From: Chryseobacterium sp.
GTDB lineage: Bacteria; Bacteroidota; Bacteroidia; Flavobacteriales; Weeksellaceae
Assembly: GCA_003248755.1 (NCBI GenBank)
Contig: QFQW01000098.1
Location: forward strand, 1 to 12,611
Reading direction: 5' to 3'
DNA length: 12,611 nucleotides
Shown: positions 1-8,244 of the stretch, piece by piece
Layout of the letters: the number at the start of each line of letters is the position of its first letter
How positions within the stretch are numbered: position 1 is the stretch's first letter
The notes under the pieces: model-generated
What the model was told of the DNA's origin: nothing
Database searches by the model: none
Seen by the model: only the letters and a program-made list of their open reading frames with translations
Program-made: the position numbers and the translations under genes

Positions 1-1414
1 TGGAATCTGCATTAGAAATCGCTTTTATCAATGCTACTCCCGGAGACAATCCTTTTACCAATCCGTTCTGATCTACCGTGACATACTGAGAACCGGAAGA
101 AACCGACCAACTAAAACTGTTATCTATATTGTTGCCTGTTGGCAGAACAGATGCTTGTAACTGCACGGTCTCATCGATATAAATATACTGATCTTGCCCT
201 GCAAGCGTAGATATGGTTACGCTTTTAGGAGCTTCTGCCGTATACTGAAAATTATATAAATTACCATATCCTCCTTCAGGAGTTGCTCCAATTGTTAAAT
301 GTTTACCATCACCACTCAAGCAGGCAGAACTTCCAAAAAAAACATAAGAATCAGGATAACCATAAATATCCGCCCCTACCTGTAACCAATTACCAGTATC
401 TTGTTTATAATCATATACAGCTGCTTTCCCCACTCTGGACAGATTATTATAATCATAGTAATAATTTGCTGTTAAAAATCGGTTCCCGTCTGCACTTAAA
501 CTAACGTGATTTAAATCTGCTGTAGCTGCTTTAACAGGCTGTCCCAATACGTCCCACATATTAGATGTTGAATTAAATTGATACATATGCATATATCCAT
601 AAGGTATATTATTTAGATTTGAATTTGCAGAGAAAACCATTCTGCTGCCATCTTCGCTAAGTGATACATTGCCAAAATACAACTGTGCCTCTATATCATT
701 ATTATTGAATATCTGCCCTTTTGCCGCCCAGTTTGTACCATTGTACGAAAATACTGTTAAATGTCCTACAGGATATACCGGAGGAGTTCCGGCAACAGAA
801 ATAGCTACAGAATTTCCATCCCCACTTAAACATAAGTTGCGAGTCATATATCCTCCAGAACCTGTACCTTCTACATTCTGGCCTACCTGCACCCAACTGG
901 TGCCATTGAAATCATAAATTGCAGCAGTATCATTAGTCCGTGTAAAAGCCATTCTGTAACCCGTGGAACTTATAGAAACATCAAAACCGTTGACTGATGT
1001 TATAGTTTGCCCCAATTGCTGCCAAGCCGTTCCATCATATTTAAATACTTTTATATAACCCGAATTTACCGTTATTTTTGGATATGTAATGGCAATTATA
1101 TCTCCGGCGGAATTTAAATCTACCGAATATCCAGCCCTGTCATTATAATTTTGTCCGACAATATCCTGCCCTAGCTGTTGCCAATTATTATTTCCTGAAT
1201 ATTTATAAACTTTTACCAAACCTTTAGAATTATCATACCCTGTCTGTCCACCTGCTATTATACTCCCATCCTTATTATTAGAACACGACCATCCATAGCT
1301 TTGATTCCCATCTGTTCCTGTAGTAGCACCTATGAAATTCCAATTACTAACACTATACTGCGATAATCCCCATATAGGTAATATTAATAACACGAAAAAT
1401 ATTTTTTTATACAT
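1..1414 (-). CDS. Secreted beta-propeller-like repeat protein with Big_2 domain (3' end outside window)
   Basis: An open frame of 471 codons runs from an ATG at 1414 to the left edge without a stop, so the C-terminus is missing. It begins with a signal peptide (MYKKIFFVLLILPIWGLSQ). Residues ~20-390 hold repeats of about 50 residues, each with a 'LSxDGxxxAIS' strand followed by 'VKVFKYDGTAWQQLGQ'. From about residue 396 a Big_2-type Ig-like domain follows, with 'VQLQASVLPTG', 'FSWSVSSGS' and 'VDQNGLVKGLSPGVALIKA'. By comparison with the complete paralog starting at 6159, about 100 more residues including a T9SS sorting domain should lie outside the window; that is inference. It is last in the four-gene array, 98 bases after the previous stop, with a weak hairpin in that gap, so it may be less tightly co-transcribed than the others. 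The protein is probably exported and surface-attached. Ligand and function are unknown. Confidence 0.85.
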   Translation of the reverse strand, partial: MYKKIFFVLLILPIWGLSQYSVSNWNFIGATTGTDGNQSYGWSCSNNKDGSIIAGGQTGYDNSKGLVKVYKYSGNNNWQQLGQDIVGQNYNDRAGYSVDLNSAGDIIAITYPKITVNSGYIKVFKYDGTAWQQLGQTITSVNGFDVSISSTGYRMAFTRTNDTAAIYDFNGTSWVQVGQNVEGTGSGGYMTRNLCLSGDGNSVAISVAGTPPVYPVGHLTVFSYNGTNWAAKGQIFNNNDIEAQLYFGNVSLSEDGSRMVFSANSNLNNIPYGYMHMYQFNSTSNMWDVLGQPVKAATADLNHVSLSADGNRFLTANYYYDYNNLSRVGKAAVYDYKQDTGNWLQVGADIYGYPDSYVFFGSSACLSGDGKHLTIGATPEGGYGNLYNFQYTAEAPKSVTISTLAGQDQYIYIDETVQLQASVLPTGNNIDNSFSWSVSSGSQYVTVDQNGLVKGLSPGVALIKAISNADS

Positions 1415-1475
1415 AATTTGTCAGTTTAAAATTTTTGATATATAGAAAATTTGTCTATTTATTATTTTATTAAAA

Positions 1476-1489
1476 ATTAGTATTCTAAT
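1476..1489 (-). terminator. Weak hairpin between the last two paralogs
   Basis: A 5-bp inverted repeat, ATTAG (1476-1480) and CTAAT (1485-1489), with a 4-base loop. On the minus strand a run of T follows. It lies 24 bases after the stop of the preceding paralog. The stem is short and all but one pair are A-T, so at best it would attenuate transcription into the last gene of the array. Confidence 0.25.
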
Positions 1490-1512
1490 GATAACTCTCT
1501 CGTTTTTAATTG

Positions 1513-2949
1513 CTATTCTTTTATAATTTTTTTAGATATCTTCTCTCCATTTTTTAAACTTATATTCACAATATAGTTTCCGCTTCTAAGAGATGAAATA
1601 TCTACCAAATCCGTTTTTGCTGACAACAATTTTTTACCCGAAATATCAAATATTTGAATATCTTTTATATTTTGGAGAGAATCAATTCTAATTAGATTTT
1701 TAGCAGGGTTTGGATAAAGTGTCAGCTCTGACAAATCAGAATCAGAGACTGACATGGTTGCATTGGAAGTGATTTTAAATACTTTTGCATAAGCATCAGC
1801 ATCATTATTAGAACATAAAACCCCCAAATAGTTACCTTCTGAACTTAGTTTAAAACTCTTTCCTAAAAAATATGAACTATCCGAGGAAGAAAATAGGTTT
1901 GCTGTTTTTAGACTCCAAACTGTCCCATCAAAATCATATGTTTTTATTAAACTTTTGTCAGCAGTTGTTACTGTTGAGCCGGAACTTACTGCAATGCGGT
2001 CTCCATCACCATCAAGTTGCATTTGCCAATATGAATTAGAATCGCCGGTTTCTGCTATATTCCCTCCTAATTGGCTCCATTGGTTATTGGAATATTTGTA
2101 TACCTGATAATATTTTTTTGAAGTTCTTCGATATGCCAATGCGATTGTATCTCCGGAATCGTTCAGGCTAAGTGCCATCCCTAGATAATCTAAACTATTT
2201 CCATCAAAATTGTTCCCCATCAATTCCCAAGAGGTTCCATTATATTTATAAACCTGAACTCTACCCGTATTATTCGACCTGCCTGGTATTCCTATTGCTA
2301 TTATGTCCCCAGCGTCATTAATATCTACAGAAACCCCAAGATTTGCACTTGCTAAATCGCCGTTAATATCTGATCCCAATTGTACCCAATCATTATTGAT
2401 ATATTTAAACACCCTTACTTGTCCTGCATTACTTCCACCGTCATCATTCCCATAAGCACCTATAATGATCGTATTGCCATCCTTACTCAAAGAAATTGGC
2501 AATCCTGCCTGTGTCGAAGTATGCCGTTGTCCAAACCAATCCTGATAGGCTTTGCCGACCAGATCAGAACCTATTTGTACCCAAAAATTTCCATCATAAC
2601 GAAACACTTTTACCCTTCCGTTATCATCATTTATCGATAGAGCTACGGTATTCCCGTCTGGACTAATAGTGGCAAGCCTGCCAAAAGTTGAAATATATTC
2701 TTCTCCTCCAAGAATACGGTTTCCGAAAATTTCCCAAGAACCATTATTATACTGGTAAATAGAGACTGCTCCCCGGTTAGAGTTATAACGGGAATCCGCC
2801 TTTACCAGTCGCTGACCATCCGAACTCAAACTTACATTAGTCCCAGCTTCATTTATAGGGTCGGGAATAGTGTTGCCATATTGTTGCCAAGAATAATCCT
2901 GACCAAATAATAAAAAAGGCAAAAACAAAAAAGTTAAAATTTTCTTCAT
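1513..2949 (-). CDS. Secreted seven-repeat beta-propeller-like protein with T9SS type A sorting domain
   Basis: A 478-residue protein. Residues 1-16 are a signal peptide (MKKILTFLFLPFLLFG). Seven repeats follow, starting near residues 39, 93, 152, 208, 260, 310 and 366. Each has an 'S.DGNTIAIG' strand and then 'GxVxVYKYNGTxWxQLGxDI'; the seventh stops after 'AKVFKI'. The mature N-terminus starts with 'YSWQQYGNTI', the same strand that closes the other repeats, as expected if it completes the seventh blade. Residues ~408-478 are a T9SS type A sorting domain: 'LYPNPAKNLIRI', 'IQIFDISGKKLL', 'SSLRSGNYIVNI' and a lysine-rich end. Family knowledge says this domain directs the protein through the T9SS to the cell surface or medium. 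The repeats resemble FG-GAP_2-like sequences common in flavobacterial surface proteins. It has the same length as its upstream neighbour, from which it is separated by 18 bases. The ligand cannot be told from the sequence. Confidence 0.9.
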   Translation of the reverse strand: MKKILTFLFLPFLLFGQDYSWQQYGNTIPDPINEAGTNVSLSSDGQRLVKADSRYNSNRGAVSIYQYNNGSWEIFGNRILGGEEYISTFGRLATISPDGNTVALSINDDNGRVKVFRYDGNFWVQIGSDLVGKAYQDWFGQRHTSTQAGLPISLSKDGNTIIIGAYGNDDGGSNAGQVRVFKYINNDWVQLGSDINGDLASANLGVSVDINDAGDIIAIGIPGRSNNTGRVQVYKYNGTSWELMGNNFDGNSLDYLGMALSLNDSGDTIALAYRRTSKKYYQVYKYSNNQWSQLGGNIAETGDSNSYWQMQLDGDGDRIAVSSGSTVTTADKSLIKTYDFDGTVWSLKTANLFSSSDSSYFLGKSFKLSSEGNYLGVLCSNNDADAYAKVFKITSNATMSVSDSDLSELTLYPNPAKNLIRIDSLQNIKDIQIFDISGKKLLSAKTDLVDISSLRSGNYIVNISLKNGEKISKKIIKE

Positions 2950-2967
2950 AATAATTGATTATATTAA

Positions 2968-4404
2968 TTACTCTTTAATAATTTTAATAGAAGATTTCTC
3001 GCCATTATGAAAAGTTGCTTTTAGAATATAAACTCCTTTGGTCAATTGGGATAAATCAATAGAACATGATTTTATAGTATTAAGAACCTTAATTCCATTC
3101 GAATCATAAATTTCAATTAAAGATATCTCGGATGAAGATTTGACGTTGATTTTTTCTTTAACAGGATTTGGATAAATATTTAATTTAGACTTTCCATAAA
3201 AAGTAGGAACAGATAAAGTACTTCCACTATTTTTATAAACTTTTACAGGTGCATCTGTTTCGTCTTTATAATATATTGTGGATAAATAATTCCCATCAGA
3301 ATTGAGTTTAAAATATCTGCCATAATAATATGCCGAATCATTTGAAGATGTTAAATCAGCAATATTTTTAACCCAAGATGTACCATTATAATCATAGGTC
3401 TGAATTCCTGTAGAATATCCAGCACCTGTCCTACCTACAGATACAGCAACTCTATCACCTTGGGCGTTCATATCTACAGTCCAATAAGAGGTTGAAGTGC
3501 CTGTAGTATCAGAGATATCTTGTCCAATTTGTAACCAATCTGTTCCTGAATATTTGTAAACTTTATAGATTTTATTATTTCTAAGATTTATAATAAAAGA
3601 ATCCCCATTGGCATTCATAGATAATGTTTTTCCTACATATTGAGATGCAGAAGAGCCATAAACAGTATTACCTAATTGTTGCCAATCTGTTCCATTAAAA
3701 CTAAAAACTTTTACAGCACCATTGTTACTTCCTATGGATGCATTTCCTGGTGCTCCTACCGCCAAAATATTTCCATTATTACTAAGCTCTACAGAAGTTC
3801 CAAATAACTCACCCGTAATGCCTTTTAAATCACTTCCCAATTGTTGCCAATTTCCGTTGCTATAATTATAAATTCTAACTTTTCCCGAATTTGAGCCTGT
3901 ATCTGAATTTTTATTTGTTCCTATAGCAATAGTATTTCCGTCGTTACTGAAACTTATTGGTTGTGACCAGTAAAAACTACTGTCATATCCAAAATTTTCA
4001 GAATTTAGCCCCGTTATATCAGCTCCTTTTTGCACCCAATCTGTACCGTTATAACTATATATCTTAATTATGTTGGTAGGAGTTTGTCTGATACAGAAAG
4101 CAATTGTATTGCCGGTGCCATCCATTGCTACTTTTGCACCAAATCCCGAATTAGCATATGCTCCGTTATTTACAATACTATTTCCCAGCTGAAACCAATT
4201 AGAATTCGTATAACGAAAAACCGTAACAGCACCATTATTGGAATTTGCTAATGGATTAGACGATACCAATGTCTGCCCATCATCACTGAAACTAACATTG
4301 TTATAACTTATAACAGAATTAATATCGGTTCCATATTGTTGCCAAACGTAACTTTGCCCTAAAAACAATAAGGGAGAAAATAAAAAGATTAAAATTTTCT
4401 TCAT
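2968..4404 (-). CDS. Secreted seven-repeat beta-propeller-like protein with T9SS type A sorting domain
   Basis: A 478-residue protein, identical in length and layout to the next gene downstream, so the two look like a tandem duplicate pair. The signal peptide is MKKILIFLFSPLLFLG (1-16), and the mature start 'YVWQQYGTDI' again supplies a free outer strand. Seven repeats start near residues 37, 92, 150, 205, 260, 310 and 366, with endings such as 'VKVFSFNGTDWQQLGNTV' and 'VYKYSGTDWLQIGQDI'. The fifth repeat is degenerate ('INLRNNKIYKVYKY'). Residues ~406-478 form the T9SS type A domain: 'LNIYPNPVKEKINV', 'IEIYDSNGIKVL', 'LSQLTKGVYILKA' and 'IKIIKE'. It lies 21 bases after the upstream paralog and 18 before the downstream one, which fits an operon. 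The conserved signal peptide, repeats and sorting domain support a secreted surface protein. No catalytic motif was recognised. Confidence 0.9.
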   Translation of the reverse strand: MKKILIFLFSPLLFLGQSYVWQQYGTDINSVISYNNVSFSDDGQTLVSSNPLANSNNGAVTVFRYTNSNWFQLGNSIVNNGAYANSGFGAKVAMDGTGNTIAFCIRQTPTNIIKIYSYNGTDWVQKGADITGLNSENFGYDSSFYWSQPISFSNDGNTIAIGTNKNSDTGSNSGKVRIYNYSNGNWQQLGSDLKGITGELFGTSVELSNNGNILAVGAPGNASIGSNNGAVKVFSFNGTDWQQLGNTVYGSSASQYVGKTLSMNANGDSFIINLRNNKIYKVYKYSGTDWLQIGQDISDTTGTSTSYWTVDMNAQGDRVAVSVGRTGAGYSTGIQTYDYNGTSWVKNIADLTSSNDSAYYYGRYFKLNSDGNYLSTIYYKDETDAPVKVYKNSGSTLSVPTFYGKSKLNIYPNPVKEKINVKSSSEISLIEIYDSNGIKVLNTIKSCSIDLSQLTKGVYILKATFHNGEKSSIKIIKE

Positions 4405-4425
4405 AATGATTTATTTTGATTAGAT

Positions 4426-6159
4426 TTATTTTTTGATAATTTTTTTATCTGAGATTGTTCCATCTTGGTATGTTATTTTCAAAATATAATTACCGGAAGA
4501 ATAATTGGATAAATCAAGTTCTTTTGCAACAACAAAATATTTTAACAATTTTCCATCTTCTGCATATAATTCTAATAAATAGATATTTTTAATATCGGAT
4601 ATATGAATGATCTGGCTTGTCGGATTAGGATAAATTGCAATCGGTTGCTTGTGTAGTTCAGAAACCGCCATATTTTCTTTAACTGTAATTTGTATTTCTC
4701 CGTAAATATCTCCTGACTTGGCAGAACTCGCTCTTATTATAGCAATACCGGGAAGTAACCCTGTTACAATTCCATTTTGATTTATCGAAGCTTTATCAGT
4801 ACCCGAAGAAATAGACCAGACTAAATCCTGATAAGAATAAGCAGGATAGATACAAGTTTTTAATTGTAAATTCTGGCCAACATCTATGCTTGTGCTTTGT
4901 TGATTTTCTGTAGAAATCTGAATAGAAGACGGTATTACAAAATCACGTTTATATACTTTCATAAAATTGATACCCATATTAAAATTAAGTGGTCCGCTAC
5001 GTCCTCCTAATGTTACGGTTTTAGCATCATTACTGATATTCACCTTCAACCCTTGTCTATCATATTCTGCTGTACCGTAAATCTTATTTTCATCAGTTAA
5101 TTCCCAGTTTGAGCAGATATACTGGTATATTTGTGTAATACCTGTACCTGCAGTTCCCTGTAAATTAGTAGCAGCATATTTTCCAACCGCGATAATATTA
5201 CCATCTCCACTTAAATTAAAATCAGAAATATTAGATTGTTCATTGGTAAAATCACTCCCTAATTTTCCCCAGACATTTCCATTTAATCGATAAATCCTCA
5301 TATATCCTGCAGAAGACATACTATTATCTATCCCTATTGCCACTGTTTTTCCATCAGGGCTTATATTAACTTTTCCACCAAAATAAGGATACTGAAAACT
5401 ATCGCCATCTATGCGCTGCCCTAATCTCTTCCAAATTGCCCCATCGAATTTATATATATACGCTGCACCGGGATAAGACAAAAGACCTCCTCCTCCTTTA
5501 TTAAAAGGAGTCCCAATAATAAGCGTGTTTCCTTCTGAACTCAGTTTTATACTGTATCCAAAATCGTCATCCGCTTGCTCACCATATAGCTCACCTGTAG
5601 AAATCCAATCTGACCCGTTGTTTTTATACAAGCTCACCATACCATTAGTTCCTTGTAAAGAATTTGCAATTGCAATAACAGAAGCATCTGAATTAATACT
5701 AATCGACAGGATGTTTGTTCCCCCATAATCAAAATCTTTAAATAATATCCAATCCGTACCATTGTATTTATAAATTCTGACTCCCGATGCTAAATACCCG
5801 TTATTTAAAATATCGTCTGTAGCACGATAACCAATAGCTAATGTTTTTCCATCATCACTCAACATTAATGAAATCAACGAAAAAGCATCAGTAAAATCAA
5901 TATTAGTTCCCATTTGTTGCCACTGATTCCCATCAAAATCATATATACTCACACTTCCGTCATAATGCCATTGAGAATTCCCTTTATAGGTATAAGCTGT
6001 CGCAATGACATTTCCATTACTACTCATAGCCTGACAACCTATGTTTGCATAATAGGAACTGTTGGATGGATCACTCACTTTTTGCCCCATTTGCTCCCAT
6101 GCTTGACTATAGCAGAAAATGGAAAAACAAAAAGCTAGCGAGAATAAAATTTTCTCCAT
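4426..6159 (-). CDS. Secreted beta-propeller-like repeat protein with Big_2 and T9SS type A sorting domains
   Basis: A 577-residue protein and the first gene of the array. The signal peptide is MEKILFSLAFCFSIFCYSQA (1-20), followed by the 'WEQMGQKV' strand. Seven repeats occupy ~43-405, with clear units such as 'VRIYKYNGTDWILF' and 'YIYKFDGAIWKRLGQRI'. Residues ~411-493 are a Big_2 Ig-like domain: 'SSIQISTENQQSTSIDVGQ' matches its first strand, then 'LVWSISSGT' and 'INQNGIVTGLLPGIAIIRA'. Residues ~506-577 are the T9SS type A sorting domain ('IAIYPNPTSQIIHI', 'LSNYSSGNYILKI', end 'DKKIIKK'). The extra ~100 residues relative to the two middle paralogs are explained by the Big_2 insertion. Big_2 domains are common in adhesins and often act as stalks, so a role in surface binding is an inference. 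The ATG at 6159 is chosen because it starts the signal peptide directly. No consensus promoter was found in the 231 bases upstream. Confidence 0.9.
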   Translation of the reverse strand: MEKILFSLAFCFSIFCYSQAWEQMGQKVSDPSNSSYYANIGCQAMSSNGNVIATAYTYKGNSQWHYDGSVSIYDFDGNQWQQMGTNIDFTDAFSLISLMLSDDGKTLAIGYRATDDILNNGYLASGVRIYKYNGTDWILFKDFDYGGTNILSISINSDASVIAIANSLQGTNGMVSLYKNNGSDWISTGELYGEQADDDFGYSIKLSSEGNTLIIGTPFNKGGGGLLSYPGAAYIYKFDGAIWKRLGQRIDGDSFQYPYFGGKVNISPDGKTVAIGIDNSMSSAGYMRIYRLNGNVWGKLGSDFTNEQSNISDFNLSGDGNIIAVGKYAATNLQGTAGTGITQIYQYICSNWELTDENKIYGTAEYDRQGLKVNISNDAKTVTLGGRSGPLNFNMGINFMKVYKRDFVIPSSIQISTENQQSTSIDVGQNLQLKTCIYPAYSYQDLVWSISSGTDKASINQNGIVTGLLPGIAIIRASSAKSGDIYGEIQITVKENMAVSELHKQPIAIYPNPTSQIIHISDIKNIYLLELYAEDGKLLKYFVVAKELDLSNYSSGNYILKITYQDGTISDKKIIKK

Positions 6160-6390
6160 AAGAAATTTAGTTTTATTTAGATTTATTTTAAAAATTCAAT
6201 TTTGAGGGAATAATACTGCTCTATCTTCATTAAATATCAATATTGCAATAAACTACATAAATCATTAATCAGAATGACACGCAAATATCATTTATTATAA
6301 AAAATATCAAAAAAAACAACATACATCAATGGTTACTCATTTATGATTTTCCTTATAAAATAGGACAAAAAGAATGGGTAGATAAAAACA
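6160..6390. other. AT-rich intergenic leader upstream of the propeller array
   Basis: This gap must contain the promoter for the four-gene array, because a strong terminator at 6391-6424 separates it from the regulator gene. I looked on the minus strand for the Bacteroidota -7 element TAnnTTTG and found no match. No coding frame or notable repeat was seen. Confidence 0.5.
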
Positions 6391-6424
6391 AACGTGCAAA
6401 AACCCAGACTGGTTTTTGCACGTT
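6391..6424 (-). terminator. Rho-independent terminator of the TPR/HTH regulator gene
   Basis: A perfect 14-bp inverted repeat, AACGTGCAAAAACC (6391-6404) and GGTTTTTGCACGTT (6411-6424), with a 6-base loop. It begins 26 bases past the regulator's stop codon. On the minus strand the stem is followed by TGTTTTTATC, a U-rich tail in the RNA. The plus-strand side lacks such a tail, so it acts on minus-strand transcripts and insulates the propeller array. Confidence 0.9.
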
Positions 6425-6450
6425 ACAATAGTATTGAGTAATGTTATTTT

Positions 6451-7878
6451 CTACTTATACCCATCATTGAACCAATGATAGATATCCGTATTCTGCGGAA
6501 TGTTCAGTTTTTTACGTATCCTGTGTTTCTTATTTTGTACGGAACGAGGTTCTATTGATAGAATAGATGCTAATTCCTTAGTAGAAAAATTTAATTTCAA
6601 CAGTGCACAAAATTCAATTTCGGTTTGGTAAAGATTCGGACTGATTGCTAAAAGCTCCTGCGTGAATGTCGGATAAAGTTTATGAAAGCTATTAAGAAAA
6701 GCATCATCATTTCTTTTAGCAAGTTCGATGAGTGCATTTAGTGATTCTTTTTGTTCAGTTGACTTTTTTTGTTCAAGATATTCCTGGCTTTGCTTTTCCT
6801 GCTTTGACAATAATCTATTCTTTTTCCTGTAATTGAATAACACAATTAATAGAATGACAATAATAAAGATTGTAACAATTATTATATATAAGGACTTTTT
6901 ACTTTTATTCTCGACCAGCTTTTCATCTATGATCTTATGTAGCGACTGCTTCTGATTTTTCAGAATCTCCACTTCTGTATCTTTCAGTTTGAGATCATAC
7001 TCATTGGCTTTCTGAGTACTGTCCGTTTTGATATAAACTTCTATGAAATAAGAATATAACTTTGTTTTTTCGTCTGCTCCCAGAGGAATCGTTTTTTCTG
7101 CTTTCTTATAATAATCTATAGCTTCCTTATAATTCTTTTTCTTAAAATTGATCTTACCAAGCGTAACATAATTAGTAAACATAAAGAAATCTTTATCATT
7201 ATCCGCTAAGGCAATAGATTTTTTCACAAATAATTCGGCAGAATCTAAATCCAATTGTACAAAAACTTCACCTAAATTGGAATAATTATGGGAAAGACAA
7301 GGCTTTCTTTTTGATGAGATATTAATCTTATGAATCTCTTTATCTGCCGACAGAAGCATATCAGCTGTTTTTCTAGGATTCCGCATATTTGTATAAGCAT
7401 TGGATGCATAGATATAGGCGTTCATATTCACAAAGCTCCTTTTGTTGACATCCTCTATATTTTTGGATAGTTGCAGGGTTTTGTCCAGTTCTATTAACGA
7501 TTGTTCCGGCAAGTCGTTGACCGCATATATAGTTACCAGATATTCGTGAGCTCTTGCCTGATGATAGAGATCATTGTATTCCTTGGCTTTATTTTCCAGA
7601 ACCTGGGATGCGATGATGGCATTGTTCAGATCCATTTTGTAACGATAATAATAGCATTTTAGCGAAAGCAGAATAAGCTCATTCTCGTAATCGTTAAGTT
7701 TTTGAGCCTCCGAAATAAGAACCGGTATTTTGGAAAATGATTTTTCGGGATCGCTGGTCATTTGTAATCCCACCGCATCAACTTTCTTTTTAAATGCTGC
7801 ATCAGAATTTTTGCTTTGTTGGGAAAACAAAATGTGTGAAAATAACAGAAAAAACAAAAAAAATAAATTTCTTACCAT
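6451..7878 (-). CDS. TPR-containing, membrane-anchored LuxR-type HTH regulator
   Basis: A 475-residue protein counted from the ATG at 7878. An in-frame GTG at 7890 would add MVLF, but the ATG gives a clean signal-like start (MVRNLFFLFFLLFSHILFSQ). Residues ~25-300 are helical with TPR-like units; the clearest is ~234-265 ('YVTLGKINFKKKNYKEAIDYYKKA'-like, TPR spacing). Residues 329-349 are one membrane segment (LYIIIVTIFIIVILLIVLF), then basic RKKNR and a coiled coil rich in K, Q and E (~351-380). The C-terminus (~415-465) is a helix-turn-helix of the LuxR/GerE type, with 'FSTKELASILSIEPRSVQNK' and 'RIRKKLNI'. This layout, with periplasmic TPRs and a cytoplasmic HTH, recurs in many copies in Flavobacteriia and suggests sensing across the inner membrane. 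No receiver domain or kinase is present. The signal and targets are unknown; it lies just upstream of the surface-protein array but has its own terminator. Confidence 0.88.
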   Translation of the reverse strand: MVRNLFFLFFLLFSHILFSQQSKNSDAAFKKKVDAVGLQMTSDPEKSFSKIPVLISEAQKLNDYENELILLSLKCYYYRYKMDLNNAIIASQVLENKAKEYNDLYHQARAHEYLVTIYAVNDLPEQSLIELDKTLQLSKNIEDVNKRSFVNMNAYIYASNAYTNMRNPRKTADMLLSADKEIHKINISSKRKPCLSHNYSNLGEVFVQLDLDSAELFVKKSIALADNDKDFFMFTNYVTLGKINFKKKNYKEAIDYYKKAEKTIPLGADEKTKLYSYFIEVYIKTDSTQKANEYDLKLKDTEVEILKNQKQSLHKIIDEKLVENKSKKSLYIIIVTIFIIVILLIVLFNYRKKNRLLSKQEKQSQEYLEQKKSTEQKESLNALIELAKRNDDAFLNSFHKLYPTFTQELLAISPNLYQTEIEFCALLKLNFSTKELASILSIEPRSVQNKKHRIRKKLNIPQNTDIYHWFNDGYK

Positions 7879-8202
7879 AAACAAAACCACCCAAAAGCAT
7901 TATTATCAGGTAAAATTAATCTTTTTTGAGGTTTTAGGAAAATAATTTAAACACTATCACAAGCTGTATTAAAATATATTAACATCTATAGTAGTGATAC
8001 GTTAAATGGTTGTTAGCCAGATTTTTTTGGGCAAAGTGAAATGCTAGTCTCTTGTCAATCTGACAATTTTAACCGTACCAGATGATAATCTTAATTAAAC
8101 TATGAGTTTAACGATCAAATACAATTAAGCTGGATTGATATTAAGAATTTACTATTTTATATTTTGACATAATCATTGAAATATATAGTTGCCTGAAATT
8201 AT
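7879..8202. other. Intergenic region upstream of the TPR/HTH regulator
   Basis: These ~320 bases hold no coding frame that I can support. They should contain the regulator's promoter, but no minus-strand TAnnTTTG element was found. Two small inverted repeats are present: TTGTCA-ATC-TGACAA (8052-8066) and TTAAAC-TATGA-GTTTAA (8095-8111). Either could be a protein-binding site; neither is followed by a T-run suggesting a terminator. Confidence 0.45.
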
Positions 8203-8230
8203 AAAAGCTCTACACTTGTGCAGAGCTTTT
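8203..8230 (-). terminator. Rho-independent terminator of the alcohol dehydrogenase gene
   Basis: A 13-bp inverted repeat, AAAAGCTCTACAC (8203-8215) and GTGCAGAGCTTTT (8218-8230), starting 14 bases past the dehydrogenase stop. Its one imperfect pair is a G-U wobble in the minus-strand RNA but an A-C mismatch in plus-strand RNA, so it favours the minus strand. The stem ends in four U. Confidence 0.85.
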
Positions 8231-8244
8231 TATGTAATATTATT

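Noticed and set aside
669..917. Plus-strand open frame of 82 codons inside the first paralog
   Set aside because: It lies wholly opposite the propeller repeats, has no recognisable domain, and follows from the repeat composition of the real gene.
1..6159. Repeated short DNA patterns in the array considered as a CRISPR or other DNA repeat array
   Set aside because: The periodicity is at the protein level, about 50-60 codons with degenerate nucleotides, and lies inside continuous reading frames.
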